A stretch of DNA of 14,414 bases from positions 1-14,414 of the forward strand of contig CAMGDK010000029.1 of assembly GCA_946042285.1 (NCBI GenBank), read 5' to 3'. Below, one piece after another: positions 8,166 through 14,414 of this stretch; positions within the stretch are counted from its first letter, which is position 1; each line of letters opens with the position of its first letter. A program made the translations under genes and the position numbers. The notes under the pieces were generated by a model. That model had not been told where the DNA came from and did not search any database. It worked only from the letters and a program-made list of their open reading frames with translations. The DNA comes from an uncultured Clostridia bacterium. GTDB taxonomy: Bacteria; Bacillota; Clostridia; Oscillospirales; Acutalibacteraceae.

Positions 8166-11100
8166 TGGTATTAAAAACACTCGAAATGCAGGGATTCAAG
8201 TCATTCCCTGACAAAACAACACTTAACTTCGGCAGTGGCATCACTGCTGTTGTAGGTCCTAACGGATCCGGTAAAAGTAATATTTCCGATGCTGTAAGAT
8301 GGGTGCTTGGTGAAACAAGCACTAAGTCTCTTCGCGGCTCGAAAATGGAGGATGTTATCTTTGGCGGTACTTCTGCAAGAAAAGCACTTGGCTTTGCGCA
8401 GGTTCAACTTACACTTGATAACTCCGACGGCACATTAAAGGACAAGGGCGAAATCGTCACTGTTGCCAGACGATATTACAGATCCGGTGAAAGTGAATAT
8501 AAAATTGACGGTGAGAGTGTAAGACGCCGTGATATTCACGAGCTTTTCATGGATACAGGTCTCGGCTCTGACGGATATTCAATGGTCGGTCAGGGTAAAA
8601 TTGATTCAATCATTTCTCAAAAAAACGAGGACAGGCGAGAGCTTTTTGAGGAAGCTGCAGGTATATCCTTGTTTCGTCATAAGAGAACTGATGCTACAAG
8701 ACGACTTGATCAGGCACAGGAAAATCTTGTGCGCTTGCTCGACATTCTCGGTGAGCTTGAAAGTCGTGTTGAGCCGTTAAGAAAGCAGAGCGAAAAAGCA
8801 CAGAAGTTTATCGAGCTTTCAGGGGAAAAGAAGGAGCTTGAAATTGGTGTATGGCTAAATAAGTTAAATAGATTTACTAACGACTTAAGAGAACAGGAGC
8901 ATAAAATTGATGCAGCCAAGTCATCTTATGAGGTTTGTGAAAAAGAGCTTTCATATATTGAGCAGGAAATCCAAAAAATTGGTGAAGAAACCGCATCAAT
9001 CAATACTCAAATTGAGCAGTTAAGACTCGGTGCAAAAGCATTTGAAGAGGAGGCTCTTCGCAAGGACGGCGAGGCATCGGTTCTTGAAAATACACTTGTT
9101 CACAATAATGAAACCATCGAGAGACTAAAAGGTGATATAGGAGAGGCTGACGAAAACGGTGCATCTATTGACTCTCAAATCGAGGAAAAGAAAAGATTTA
9201 TTTTAGACAGTGAAGGTATTGCCGCTGATAAAAAGGCTCAATTAGAAAAAATTACCAATGAAATGAATGCGCTTATTTCATCTAACGAGCAGTATTCAAG
9301 ATTAACAGTAGAGCTAAATCAAAAAATCACCTCATTAACATTAAAGCTTTCCGATTGCAGAGTTATTTCGTCACAGGCAGAATCCTCCGTTGAAGAAATT
9401 AAATCAAGGCAAAATACAGTTGATGATCTTATAGAGGAATGCAGTGAAGAGAAGAACATTATTGATTCTCAAAAGCTTGAAAGCGACAATATTCTTAATC
9501 AGTTAAATGATAGAATTGATGAAAATAACAATTCAATATCAGGCTACAAATTAAGGCTTGAAAATAAAATTAAGCGTAGCGAAAAAATTAAAGAAGAGCT
9601 TGATAAAGCAGAATCCGAGCTTATTCAAAAAAGACAAAGAGCTAAAATGCTTCTTGACCTTGAGAAGAACATGGAGGGCTTTTCAGGTGCTGTTAAGGCT
9701 GTAATGAAGCAGTCAAACAGTAAAGCTCTTTCAGGTATTCACGGTCCGCTTTCGCAATTGATTACTGTTGATAACAGGTATTCTGTTGCTATTGAGGTCG
9801 CTCTCGGTGCGGCAATGCAAAACATAGTTACTGCAAATGAAGCCGATGCCAAAAGAGCTATTTACTATTTAAAGAATAATCATTTAGGCAGAGCAACATT
9901 CCTTCCTATTTCTGCAATTAAACCAAAATTTCTTGACGAAAAGAATCTTGATGATAATTTAGGCTTTGTTGCTGTTGCGTCTGATCTTGTTGATTGTGAC
10001 AGTCAGTACAAAAATATTGTATCAAATCTACTTGGCAGAGTTGTTATTGTTGATGATTTGGATTCAGCGATTGGTATTTCAAAGATGTACTGCAATCGAT
10101 TTAAGCTTGTAACCGTTGACGGTCAGGTGATTAACCCAGGTGGTGCGATGACTGGTGGCTCACAGTCTAAGGGTGCAGGTATCCTTTCAAGAGGTAACAT
10201 GATTGATGAGCTTGAAAAGCAAGCGGACGAGCTTGAAAAGGATGTTGAAGAATTAAAGAAAAGATATAAGTCATCAATCGATGATGCAAATTTATCTGCT
10301 GCCGAATTGCAGGGCGCAGAGGCAGACCTTCAGCAAGCCAAGGAAGAGTTAATCAGAGCTGAAGGTGAGAGCAAGCTCATAAAGGAAAAGCTTGATTCTG
10401 TAACAATGCGTCTTAATTCTTTGAAAAACGAAAAGGATAGTGCCGCAACAAGAATACTTGAGCTTGAGAAGCAAGGCAATCAGGCGAAAATTGATATCGA
10501 GTCAATTGAAGCTCAAATCGTCGATACCGAAAACGAGCTTTCAAAAACTTCCGACGATGCTCAGGAATTGCTTCAAAAAAGAGAAGAGCATAGGCAAAAA
10601 AGTGAAAGCATCAACCTTGAAATCGTTGCTTTGGTTAAAGATATTGAGTCTGCAAAGCTATCTGTTGAGGAGCTTGAGCTTCGTAAAAATACTCAAAGTG
10701 ACAGAGTAAGGTATATTGAAGATGAAATAGCCGAAATTCAAAAGCGTAATGACGCACTTATGTCGTCTATTACACAAATTCAGGAATCGGCTAATGAGCT
10801 TCGCAATAAAGGAAAAGAATCTGACGAGGAAATTTCTTCAAATATCAACAACAGAAATGAGTTAGAGAAGCGTACTGTTGAGCTTCGTAATAATGAAAAG
10901 GCTCTTAATTCCGATCGTGAAAAGTTGTCGGGTGAGCTTGTAAGGCTTGATGAAAGAAAGCTTGCAATGAAAAGAGAATTTGATGAGCTTAACGATATGC
11001 TTTTTGAGCAATACGAGCTTACTCGCCATGAGGCGGAATCATTAAATATTGTTATCAACGACATGACACAGGCTAAAAAAAGACTGCATGAAATTAAGAT

Positions 11101-11734
11101 AGCAATAAAAGCTCTCGGCTCAATAAATGTCGGTGCTATTGAAGAGTACAAGGAAGTATCCGAAAGATATGAATTTTTAAAGTGTCAGATTGATGATATC
11201 GAAAAATCCAAATCGGAGCTTTTGAAAATTATTGAAGATCTTACTGCTTCAATGAGCGAAAAATTCCTTGATCAGTTTAACAAAATCAATAAAGAATTTA
11301 AGGTTTGTTTTGCTGATTTCTTCGGTGGCGGTAATGGTGAGATTGTTCTCGAACAGCCTGATAACTGTCTTGAATCCCCGATAGAGATTAAAATTCAACC
11401 TCCGGGAAAATCTGTACAAAATATCAATCTTTTTTCAGGCGGAGAGAAATCACTTGCCGCAATGGCACTTCTTTTCAGCGTTCTTAAGGTTCAGCCTGCA
11501 CCGTTTTGTATTTATGATGAGGTAGAGGCTGCACTTGATGATGTTAACGTTGAACGATTTGCAAAGTATATGAGAAGAATGACCGATAATACACAGTTTA
11601 TTTCCATTACTCACAGAAGAGGTACTATGGAAGAGGCTGATGTTCTCTACGGTGTTACAATGCAGGAAAAGGGTGTCTCGAAGCTTATTGAGCTTCAAAC
11701 TGCAGAGCTTGCTGAAAAGCTTGGAATTGAATAA
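8165..11734 (+). CDS. smc: Chromosome partition protein SMC
   Basis: A 1189-aa SMC ATPase that dimerises and, with ScpA and ScpB (not in this window), extrudes and organises chromosomal DNA. The N-terminal head carries Walker A GPNGSGKSN at 31-39 (Lys37). Further along are the VGQGKIDSIISQK segment and EEAAGISLFRHKR. A coiled coil runs from about 170 to 500, rich in Glu, Lys, Leu and Gln. The hinge is about 500-665, starting near GFSGAVKAVMK and ending in VINPGGAMTGGS. A returning coiled coil runs to about 1020. The C-terminal head has the ABC signature LFSGGEKSL (1089-1097) and Walker B with the DE pair at 1118-1119 in FCIYDEVEAALDD. All parts are intact and the length is standard. GAGGA at 8153-8157 lies 7 nt before the ATG. 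ftsY follows after 24 nt, a pairing common in Firmicutes. Confidence 0.98.
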   Translation: MVLKTLEMQGFKSFPDKTTLNFGSGITAVVGPNGSGKSNISDAVRWVLGETSTKSLRGSKMEDVIFGGTSARKALGFAQVQLTLDNSDGTLKDKGEIVTVARRYYRSGESEYKIDGESVRRRDIHELFMDTGLGSDGYSMVGQGKIDSIISQKNEDRRELFEEAAGISLFRHKRTDATRRLDQAQENLVRLLDILGELESRVEPLRKQSEKAQKFIELSGEKKELEIGVWLNKLNRFTNDLREQEHKIDAAKSSYEVCEKELSYIEQEIQKIGEETASINTQIEQLRLGAKAFEEEALRKDGEASVLENTLVHNNETIERLKGDIGEADENGASIDSQIEEKKRFILDSEGIAADKKAQLEKITNEMNALISSNEQYSRLTVELNQKITSLTLKLSDCRVISSQAESSVEEIKSRQNTVDDLIEECSEEKNIIDSQKLESDNILNQLNDRIDENNNSISGYKLRLENKIKRSEKIKEELDKAESELIQKRQRAKMLLDLEKNMEGFSGAVKAVMKQSNSKALSGIHGPLSQLITVDNRYSVAIEVALGAAMQNIVTANEADAKRAIYYLKNNHLGRATFLPISAIKPKFLDEKNLDDNLGFVAVASDLVDCDSQYKNIVSNLLGRVVIVDDLDSAIGISKMYCNRFKLVTVDGQVINPGGAMTGGSQSKGAGILSRGNMIDELEKQADELEKDVEELKKRYKSSIDDANLSAAELQGAEADLQQAKEELIRAEGESKLIKEKLDSVTMRLNSLKNEKDSAATRILELEKQGNQAKIDIESIEAQIVDTENELSKTSDDAQELLQKREEHRQKSESINLEIVALVKDIESAKLSVEELELRKNTQSDRVRYIEDEIAEIQKRNDALMSSITQIQESANELRNKGKESDEEISSNINNRNELEKRTVELRNNEKALNSDREKLSGELVRLDERKLAMKREFDELNDMLFEQYELTRHEAESLNIVINDMTQAKKRLHEIKIAIKALGSINVGAIEEYKEVSERYEFLKCQIDDIEKSKSELLKIIEDLTASMSEKFLDQFNKINKEFKVCFADFFGGGNGEIVLEQPDNCLESPIEIKIQPPGKSVQNINLFSGGEKSLAAMALLFSVLKVQPAPFCIYDEVEAALDDVNVERFAKYMRRMTDNTQFISITHRRGTMEEADVLYGVTMQEKGVSKLIELQTAELAEKLGIE

Positions 11735-11758
11735 TTCTTTATGTAAGGATGTGTATAT

Positions 11759-12742
11759 ATGGGCATATTTTCAATGTTCAAAAAAGGATTAAAGAAAACA
11801 AGAGATGAAGGCATTACCGCTCAAATGGATGAGGTTATGGAAACCTACGACGAGATTTGTGATGAGCTGTTTGACGAGCTTGAAGAAATTCTCATTATGG
11901 GCGATGTAGGTATGCCTACTGCAGAAAGAATAATCAACGACCTTAAGAAGAAAATAGAAAATGACAAGATTACACAGGTAAGTCAGGTCAGAGAAACAAT
12001 GAAGGATATTGTATCCGGTATTGTTTGGGGCGGTAGCTATTTAAGATTGCGTTCAAAGCCCTCAATTATTCTTGTCATCGGTGTAAACGGCGTTGGCAAA
12101 ACTACCACAATCGGTAAGCTTGCCTTAAGGCTCAAGGAGCAGAACAGGAAGGTTATTCTCGGTGCTGCCGATACGTTTCGTGCCGCAGCGATTGAGCAGT
12201 TGCAGGTATGGGCTGAAAGAGCTGATGTTGATTTGATTAAGCATGGCGAGGGTGCTGATCCCGCAGCAGTAGTATATGATACTATTCAAAGCGGTAAGGC
12301 AAAGAATTGCGATGTTATTATCATTGATACTGCCGGCAGACTTCATAATAAAAAGAATCTGATGGATGAGCTTAATAAAATCAGCCGAGTTATTGACAGA
12401 GAGCTTCCGGATGCATCAAAAGAGATTCTTCTTGTTCTTGATGCAACAACAGGACAAAATGCTGTCAATCAGGCAAAAGACTTTAAAGAGGCTGCCGGTA
12501 TCACCGGTATTGTTCTTACAAAGCTTGACGGCACTGCAAAAGGCGGTGTTGTATTAGCAATAAACAACGAGCTTGATGTACCTGTTAAGTTTGTCGGTGT
12601 CGGTGAAAAGATTGAGGACCTTCAGCCGTTTGATGCAGATGCATTTGCGTCCGCCTTATTTGATGCAAAAATTCCTGATGATGACAGGGAGATTACAGAT
12701 TTTATCACAAATGATAATTCAAATAAAAATGAGGAAGAATAA
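11759..12742 (+). CDS. ftsY: Signal recognition particle receptor FtsY
   Basis: A 327-aa SRP GTPase that docks ribosomes carrying membrane proteins to the translocon through its complex with Ffh. The N-terminal acidic A domain seen in E. coli is nearly absent. A short basic amphipathic start (MGIFSMFKKGLKKTRD), of the kind thought to touch the membrane, leads straight into the helical N domain. The G domain shows GVNGVGKTTT from 108 (Lys114, Thr115), DTFRAAAIEQL, DTAGR at 190-194, TKLDGTAKGG from 254, and the closing GVGEKIEDLQPFD. AAGGA at 11745-11749 lies 9 nt before the ATG, so it has its own initiation signal. The partner ffh is not in the window. The stop overlaps rdgB by 1 nt. Confidence 0.97.
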   Translation: MGIFSMFKKGLKKTRDEGITAQMDEVMETYDEICDELFDELEEILIMGDVGMPTAERIINDLKKKIENDKITQVSQVRETMKDIVSGIVWGGSYLRLRSKPSIILVIGVNGVGKTTTIGKLALRLKEQNRKVILGAADTFRAAAIEQLQVWAERADVDLIKHGEGADPAAVVYDTIQSGKAKNCDVIIIDTAGRLHNKKNLMDELNKISRVIDRELPDASKEILLVLDATTGQNAVNQAKDFKEAAGITGIVLTKLDGTAKGGVVLAINNELDVPVKFVGVGEKIEDLQPFDADAFASALFDAKIPDDDREITDFITNDNSNKNEEE

Positions 12743-13329
12743 TGGATTTTATACTTGCAACCAATAATATGAAAAAGCTTGCAGAAATGCAAAGAATTCT
12801 TTCACCTCTCGGTATAAATGTGGTAACGGCAAAAATGCTCGGAATCACACTTGAGGATGTAGAAGAAGACGGAGAGACATTTGAGGATAATGCAAAGATT
12901 AAAGCAAGAGCTGCATGCAAGGAAACTAATTTGCCTGCCATTGCCGATGATTCCGGTCTTTGCGTTGATTATCTTGATGGTGCACCGGGAATATTTTCTG
13001 CAAGATTTGCAGGTGATCACGGTAACGACGAATTGAATAACGATTTACTTCTTGAAAAGCTTGAGGGTGTACCGATTGAGGAAAGATCTGCACACTATGT
13101 TTGTGCTATATGTTGCACATTTCCTGACGGTAGAGAGATTGTCGTTAGGGGTGAATGTAACGGTGTTATCGGCTTCGAACGCGACGGAAATAAGGGATTT
13201 GGATATGATCCTTTGTTTTTAGTTGACGGCAAAGCTTTTGGTAGATTTACTGCAGAAGAAAAGGATAAAATCAGTCACAGAGGTAATGCCTTAAGAATAT
13301 TATGTACAGAATTGGAGAAATGCTTATGA
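12742..13329 (+). CDS. rdgB: XTP/dITP diphosphatase (RdgB/HAM1 family)
   Basis: A 195-aa house-cleaning enzyme that hydrolyses non-canonical purine nucleoside triphosphates (dITP, ITP, XTP) to the monophosphate and diphosphate, keeping them out of DNA and RNA. The N-terminal substrate loop ILATNNMKKLAEM is followed by GETFEDNAKIKA and ADDSGLCVD (Asp69 and Asp70; the first corresponds to the proposed catalytic base). FGYDPLF at 153-159 and ISHRGNALR at 177-185 complete the nucleotide pocket. Length and motifs are standard. AGGA at 12732-12735 lies 6 nt before the ATG, inside the end of ftsY, with which it shares 1 nt (TAATG). The stop overlaps the yhbY start by 4 nt. Confidence 0.96.
   Translation: MDFILATNNMKKLAEMQRILSPLGINVVTAKMLGITLEDVEEDGETFEDNAKIKARAACKETNLPAIADDSGLCVDYLDGAPGIFSARFAGDHGNDELNNDLLLEKLEGVPIEERSAHYVCAICCTFPDGREIVVRGECNGVIGFERDGNKGFGYDPLFLVDGKAFGRFTAEEKDKISHRGNALRILCTELEKCL
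13314..13317 (+). promoter_or_regulatory. Ribosome binding site fixing the yhbY start
   Basis: GGAG lies 8 nt before the ATG at 13326 and only 2 nt before the in-frame ATG at 13320. This spacing favours 13326 as the yhbY start over 13320 and over the ATG at 13302. The site is inside the end of rdgB. Confidence 0.7.
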
Positions 13330-13751
13330 CATCTAAAGAAAGAGCTGCGTGGAGAGCAAAGGCAAATTCACTTGAGCCGATAATTCAAATCGGAAAAGAG
13401 GGTATCAGCGATAATCTTATATCACAAATCGACGATACTTTAGATGCAAGAGAGCTTATTAAAATTCGAGTTCATCTTGAAACTTCACCTAAAACACCAA
13501 AGGAGCTTGCTTCAGAGCTTGCAGGTGCGCTTGAAGCTGATGTTATTCAGGTTATCGGCGGAGTTATTGTCCTTTATCGTGAAGCTGATGAAGAGAAGAT
13601 TGCCGATAAAAAGAAAAAACGCGGTTCAGGTACTGCTAAAGCTACGGCTAAGAAAAAGGTGAAAATTAAAGGAAAAAGACAAAGGCAAAGAGAAAAAGAA
13701 GAAAAAAATCCTTATGCAAAATATGACAGACCGAAATTTAGGGGTAGATAA
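13326..13751 (+). CDS. yhbY: YhbY-family CRM-domain RNA-binding protein
   Basis: A 141-aa protein whose first 86 or so residues form a CRM domain (SKERAAWRAKANSLEPIIQI, then GKEGISDNLISQIDDTLDAR, then VIQVIGGVIVLYR). E. coli YhbY associates with pre-50S ribosomal particles, and the same role in large-subunit assembly is likely. Most homologues stop near 95-100 residues. This one continues with a Lys/Arg-rich tail from about 94 to 141 (KKKKRG, KKKVKIKGKRQRQREKEEK, YAKYDRPKFRGR). The ATG at 13326 is chosen from its GGAG and from the 4-nt overlap with the rdgB stop; an upstream in-frame ATG at 13302 would add 8 residues with no signal. Its stop abuts the nadD start with no gap (TAAATG). Confidence 0.9.
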   Translation: MTSKERAAWRAKANSLEPIIQIGKEGISDNLISQIDDTLDARELIKIRVHLETSPKTPKELASELAGALEADVIQVIGGVIVLYREADEEKIADKKKKRGSGTAKATAKKKVKIKGKRQRQREKEEKNPYAKYDRPKFRGR

Positions 13752-14357
13752 ATGAAAATCGGTATATTCGGCGGTGCATTCAATCCTATTCACAACGGTC
13801 ACTTGAAAATTGCCACTGATTTTTCTAATCAGTTAAATTTGGATTTTGTTTTGTTCATTCCAACCGCAGATCCACCTCATAAATCAAGTGATTCGCTCAT
13901 TTCGTTCAATTATAGATTTGAAATGGTTAAGCTTGCGATTTCGGGTGACGATAGATTTCAAATATCCGACATTGAATTTCGCATGACAGGGAAATCCTAT
14001 ACCTACAACACCTTGATTGAGCTAAAAAAAATATATCCTAATGATGATTTTTACTTGATTATGGGAGCGGATCAGTTTTTATCATTTGATAAATGGTACA
14101 GATATAAGGATATAATCAGTCTTGCAAGCATTTGCACAACATCACGCGAGAATGATGAAGAAAAGAGCAGGATAATAGAAAAATCGAAATCACTTGAAGC
14201 TCTTGATTTGAATAGATTTTATCTTTCTGAAAGTGACACATTTACGGTTAGCTCAAGCCAAATCAGAAGAATGATTGCCGAAAATCAGGATGTATCGGCA
14301 CTCATTCCTAAAGAGGTTTATTATTACATAAAAGAAAAGGGAATTTATACTTTATAA
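13752..14357 (+). CDS. nadD: Nicotinate-nucleotide adenylyltransferase
   Basis: A 201-aa nucleotidyltransferase that joins ATP and nicotinate mononucleotide to give nicotinate adenine dinucleotide, the penultimate step of NAD synthesis. The phosphate-binding motif GGAFNPIHNGH at 7-17 contains His14 and His17 of the (H/T)xGH signature. FIPTADPPHK is the segment that contacts the nicotinate nucleotide in the family, LIMGADQFLSFDKW is the adenine-side segment, and VSSSQIRRMI at 166-175 is the ISSSxIR motif. Length is typical and the C-terminus (EVYYYIKEKGIYTL) is complete. AGGGG at 13740-13744 lies 7 nt before the ATG. In Clostridia and Bacilli nadD is usually followed by the HD-domain gene yqeK; here the genomic sequence ends 13 bases after the stop, so nothing can be said about it. 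Confidence 0.97.
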   Translation: MKIGIFGGAFNPIHNGHLKIATDFSNQLNLDFVLFIPTADPPHKSSDSLISFNYRFEMVKLAISGDDRFQISDIEFRMTGKSYTYNTLIELKKIYPNDDFYLIMGADQFLSFDKWYRYKDIISLASICTTSRENDEEKSRIIEKSKSLEALDLNRFYLSESDTFTVSSSQIRRMIAENQDVSALIPKEVYYYIKEKGIYTL

Positions 14358-14370
14358 TGATGTATAATAT

Positions 14371-14414
14371 CTGTCTCTTATACACATCTCCGAGCCCACG
14401 AGACAAGAGGCAAT
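14371..14414 (-). other. Nextera i7-side sequencing adapter (artefact)
   Basis: This is the inverted copy of the left-end adapter. Positions 14371-14389 are the Tn5 mosaic end in reverse, 14390-14404 (CCGAGCCCACGAGAC) the Nextera Read 2 tail, 14405-14412 (AAGAGGCA) the same index as on the left, and 14413-14414 the start of P7. Genome sequence stops at 14370. Both ends carrying the i7 side with the same index fits read-through of short inserts that was not trimmed before assembly. Confidence 0.98.

Noticed and set aside
11724..11737. Inverted repeat GAATT-GAAT-AATTC between smc and ftsY as a terminator
   Set aside because: A 5-bp AT-rich stem with no strong T run is too weak for a terminator, and it precedes the ftsY ribosome binding site.
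13302..13325. Upstream in-frame starts for yhbY (ATG at 13302 and 13320)
   Set aside because: 13302 has no ribosome binding site and 13320 is only 2 nt from GGAG. The ATG at 13326 has proper spacing and the ATGA overlap used elsewhere in the cluster.
109..14357. Frequent AAGCTT/GAGCTT words as a possible uptake or chromosome-organising motif
   Set aside because: They lie in coding frame as Lys-Leu and Glu-Leu pairs with CTT, so codon choice explains them; they are absent from the few intergenic bases apart from one next to the dprA stop.
14357..14370. Start of a following gene (ATGATGTATAATAT), possibly yqeK
   Set aside because: A TAATG overlap would fit the pattern of this cluster, but only 14 bases exist before the adapter and the nearest AAGGG is about 15 nt away, so it cannot be supported.
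1..14414. Transposon with terminal inverted repeats and Tn5 mosaic ends
   Set aside because: The repeats include a library index and P7 primer bases, there is no transposase gene, and the cargo is plain housekeeping genes. It is adapter.

Overview
The window is an assembled contig from a low-GC (AT-rich by eye), tightly packed bacterial genome. Gene content and order (dprA-topA-trmFO joined to plsX-rnc-radical SAM-smc-ftsY and then rdgB-yhbY-nadD) point to a Firmicute of class Clostridia, most likely a Ruminococcaceae/Oscillospirales-type gut organism. Supporting traits are the folate-dependent TrmFO, strong GGAG/AAGGA-type ribosome binding sites, AGA as the common Arg codon and 0-4 nt gene junctions. 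The taxon is inferred from memory of gene order, not from a search.

Layout: positions 1-45 and 14371-14414 are not biological. They are Illumina Nextera adapter (i7 side, with an 8-nt index and the 19-bp Tn5 mosaic end) left in the assembly. Genuine genome sequence runs from 46 to 14370. Twelve complete genes, all on the + strand, fill it: a TrmH/SpoU-family RNA methyltransferase (109-888), dprA, topA, trmFO, plsX, rnc, an Elp3-like radical SAM protein, smc, ftsY, rdgB, yhbY and nadD. No non-coding stretch reaches 100 bases. The longest are 63 bases at the left end and 23-24 bases before topA and ftsY.

The genes look like one long, translationally coupled housekeeping cluster. DNA handling is represented by DprA, TopA and SMC; RNA modification and processing by the SpoU methyltransferase, TrmFO, RNase III and the YhbY ribosome factor; membrane biogenesis and targeting by PlsX and FtsY; nucleotide and cofactor metabolism by RdgB and NadD. 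I see no convincing internal promoter or terminator.

I looked for an undescribed system and did not find one: no mobile element, CRISPR array, toxin-antitoxin pair, phage gene or RNA gene. The points worth a second look are the adapter ends and the false N-terminus they create, an apparent Asp-to-Asn change in the RNase III metal site, the absence of acpP between plsX and rnc, a long basic tail on YhbY, an extra cysteine in the radical SAM cluster motif, and a strong Glu-Leu codon-pair bias in smc.
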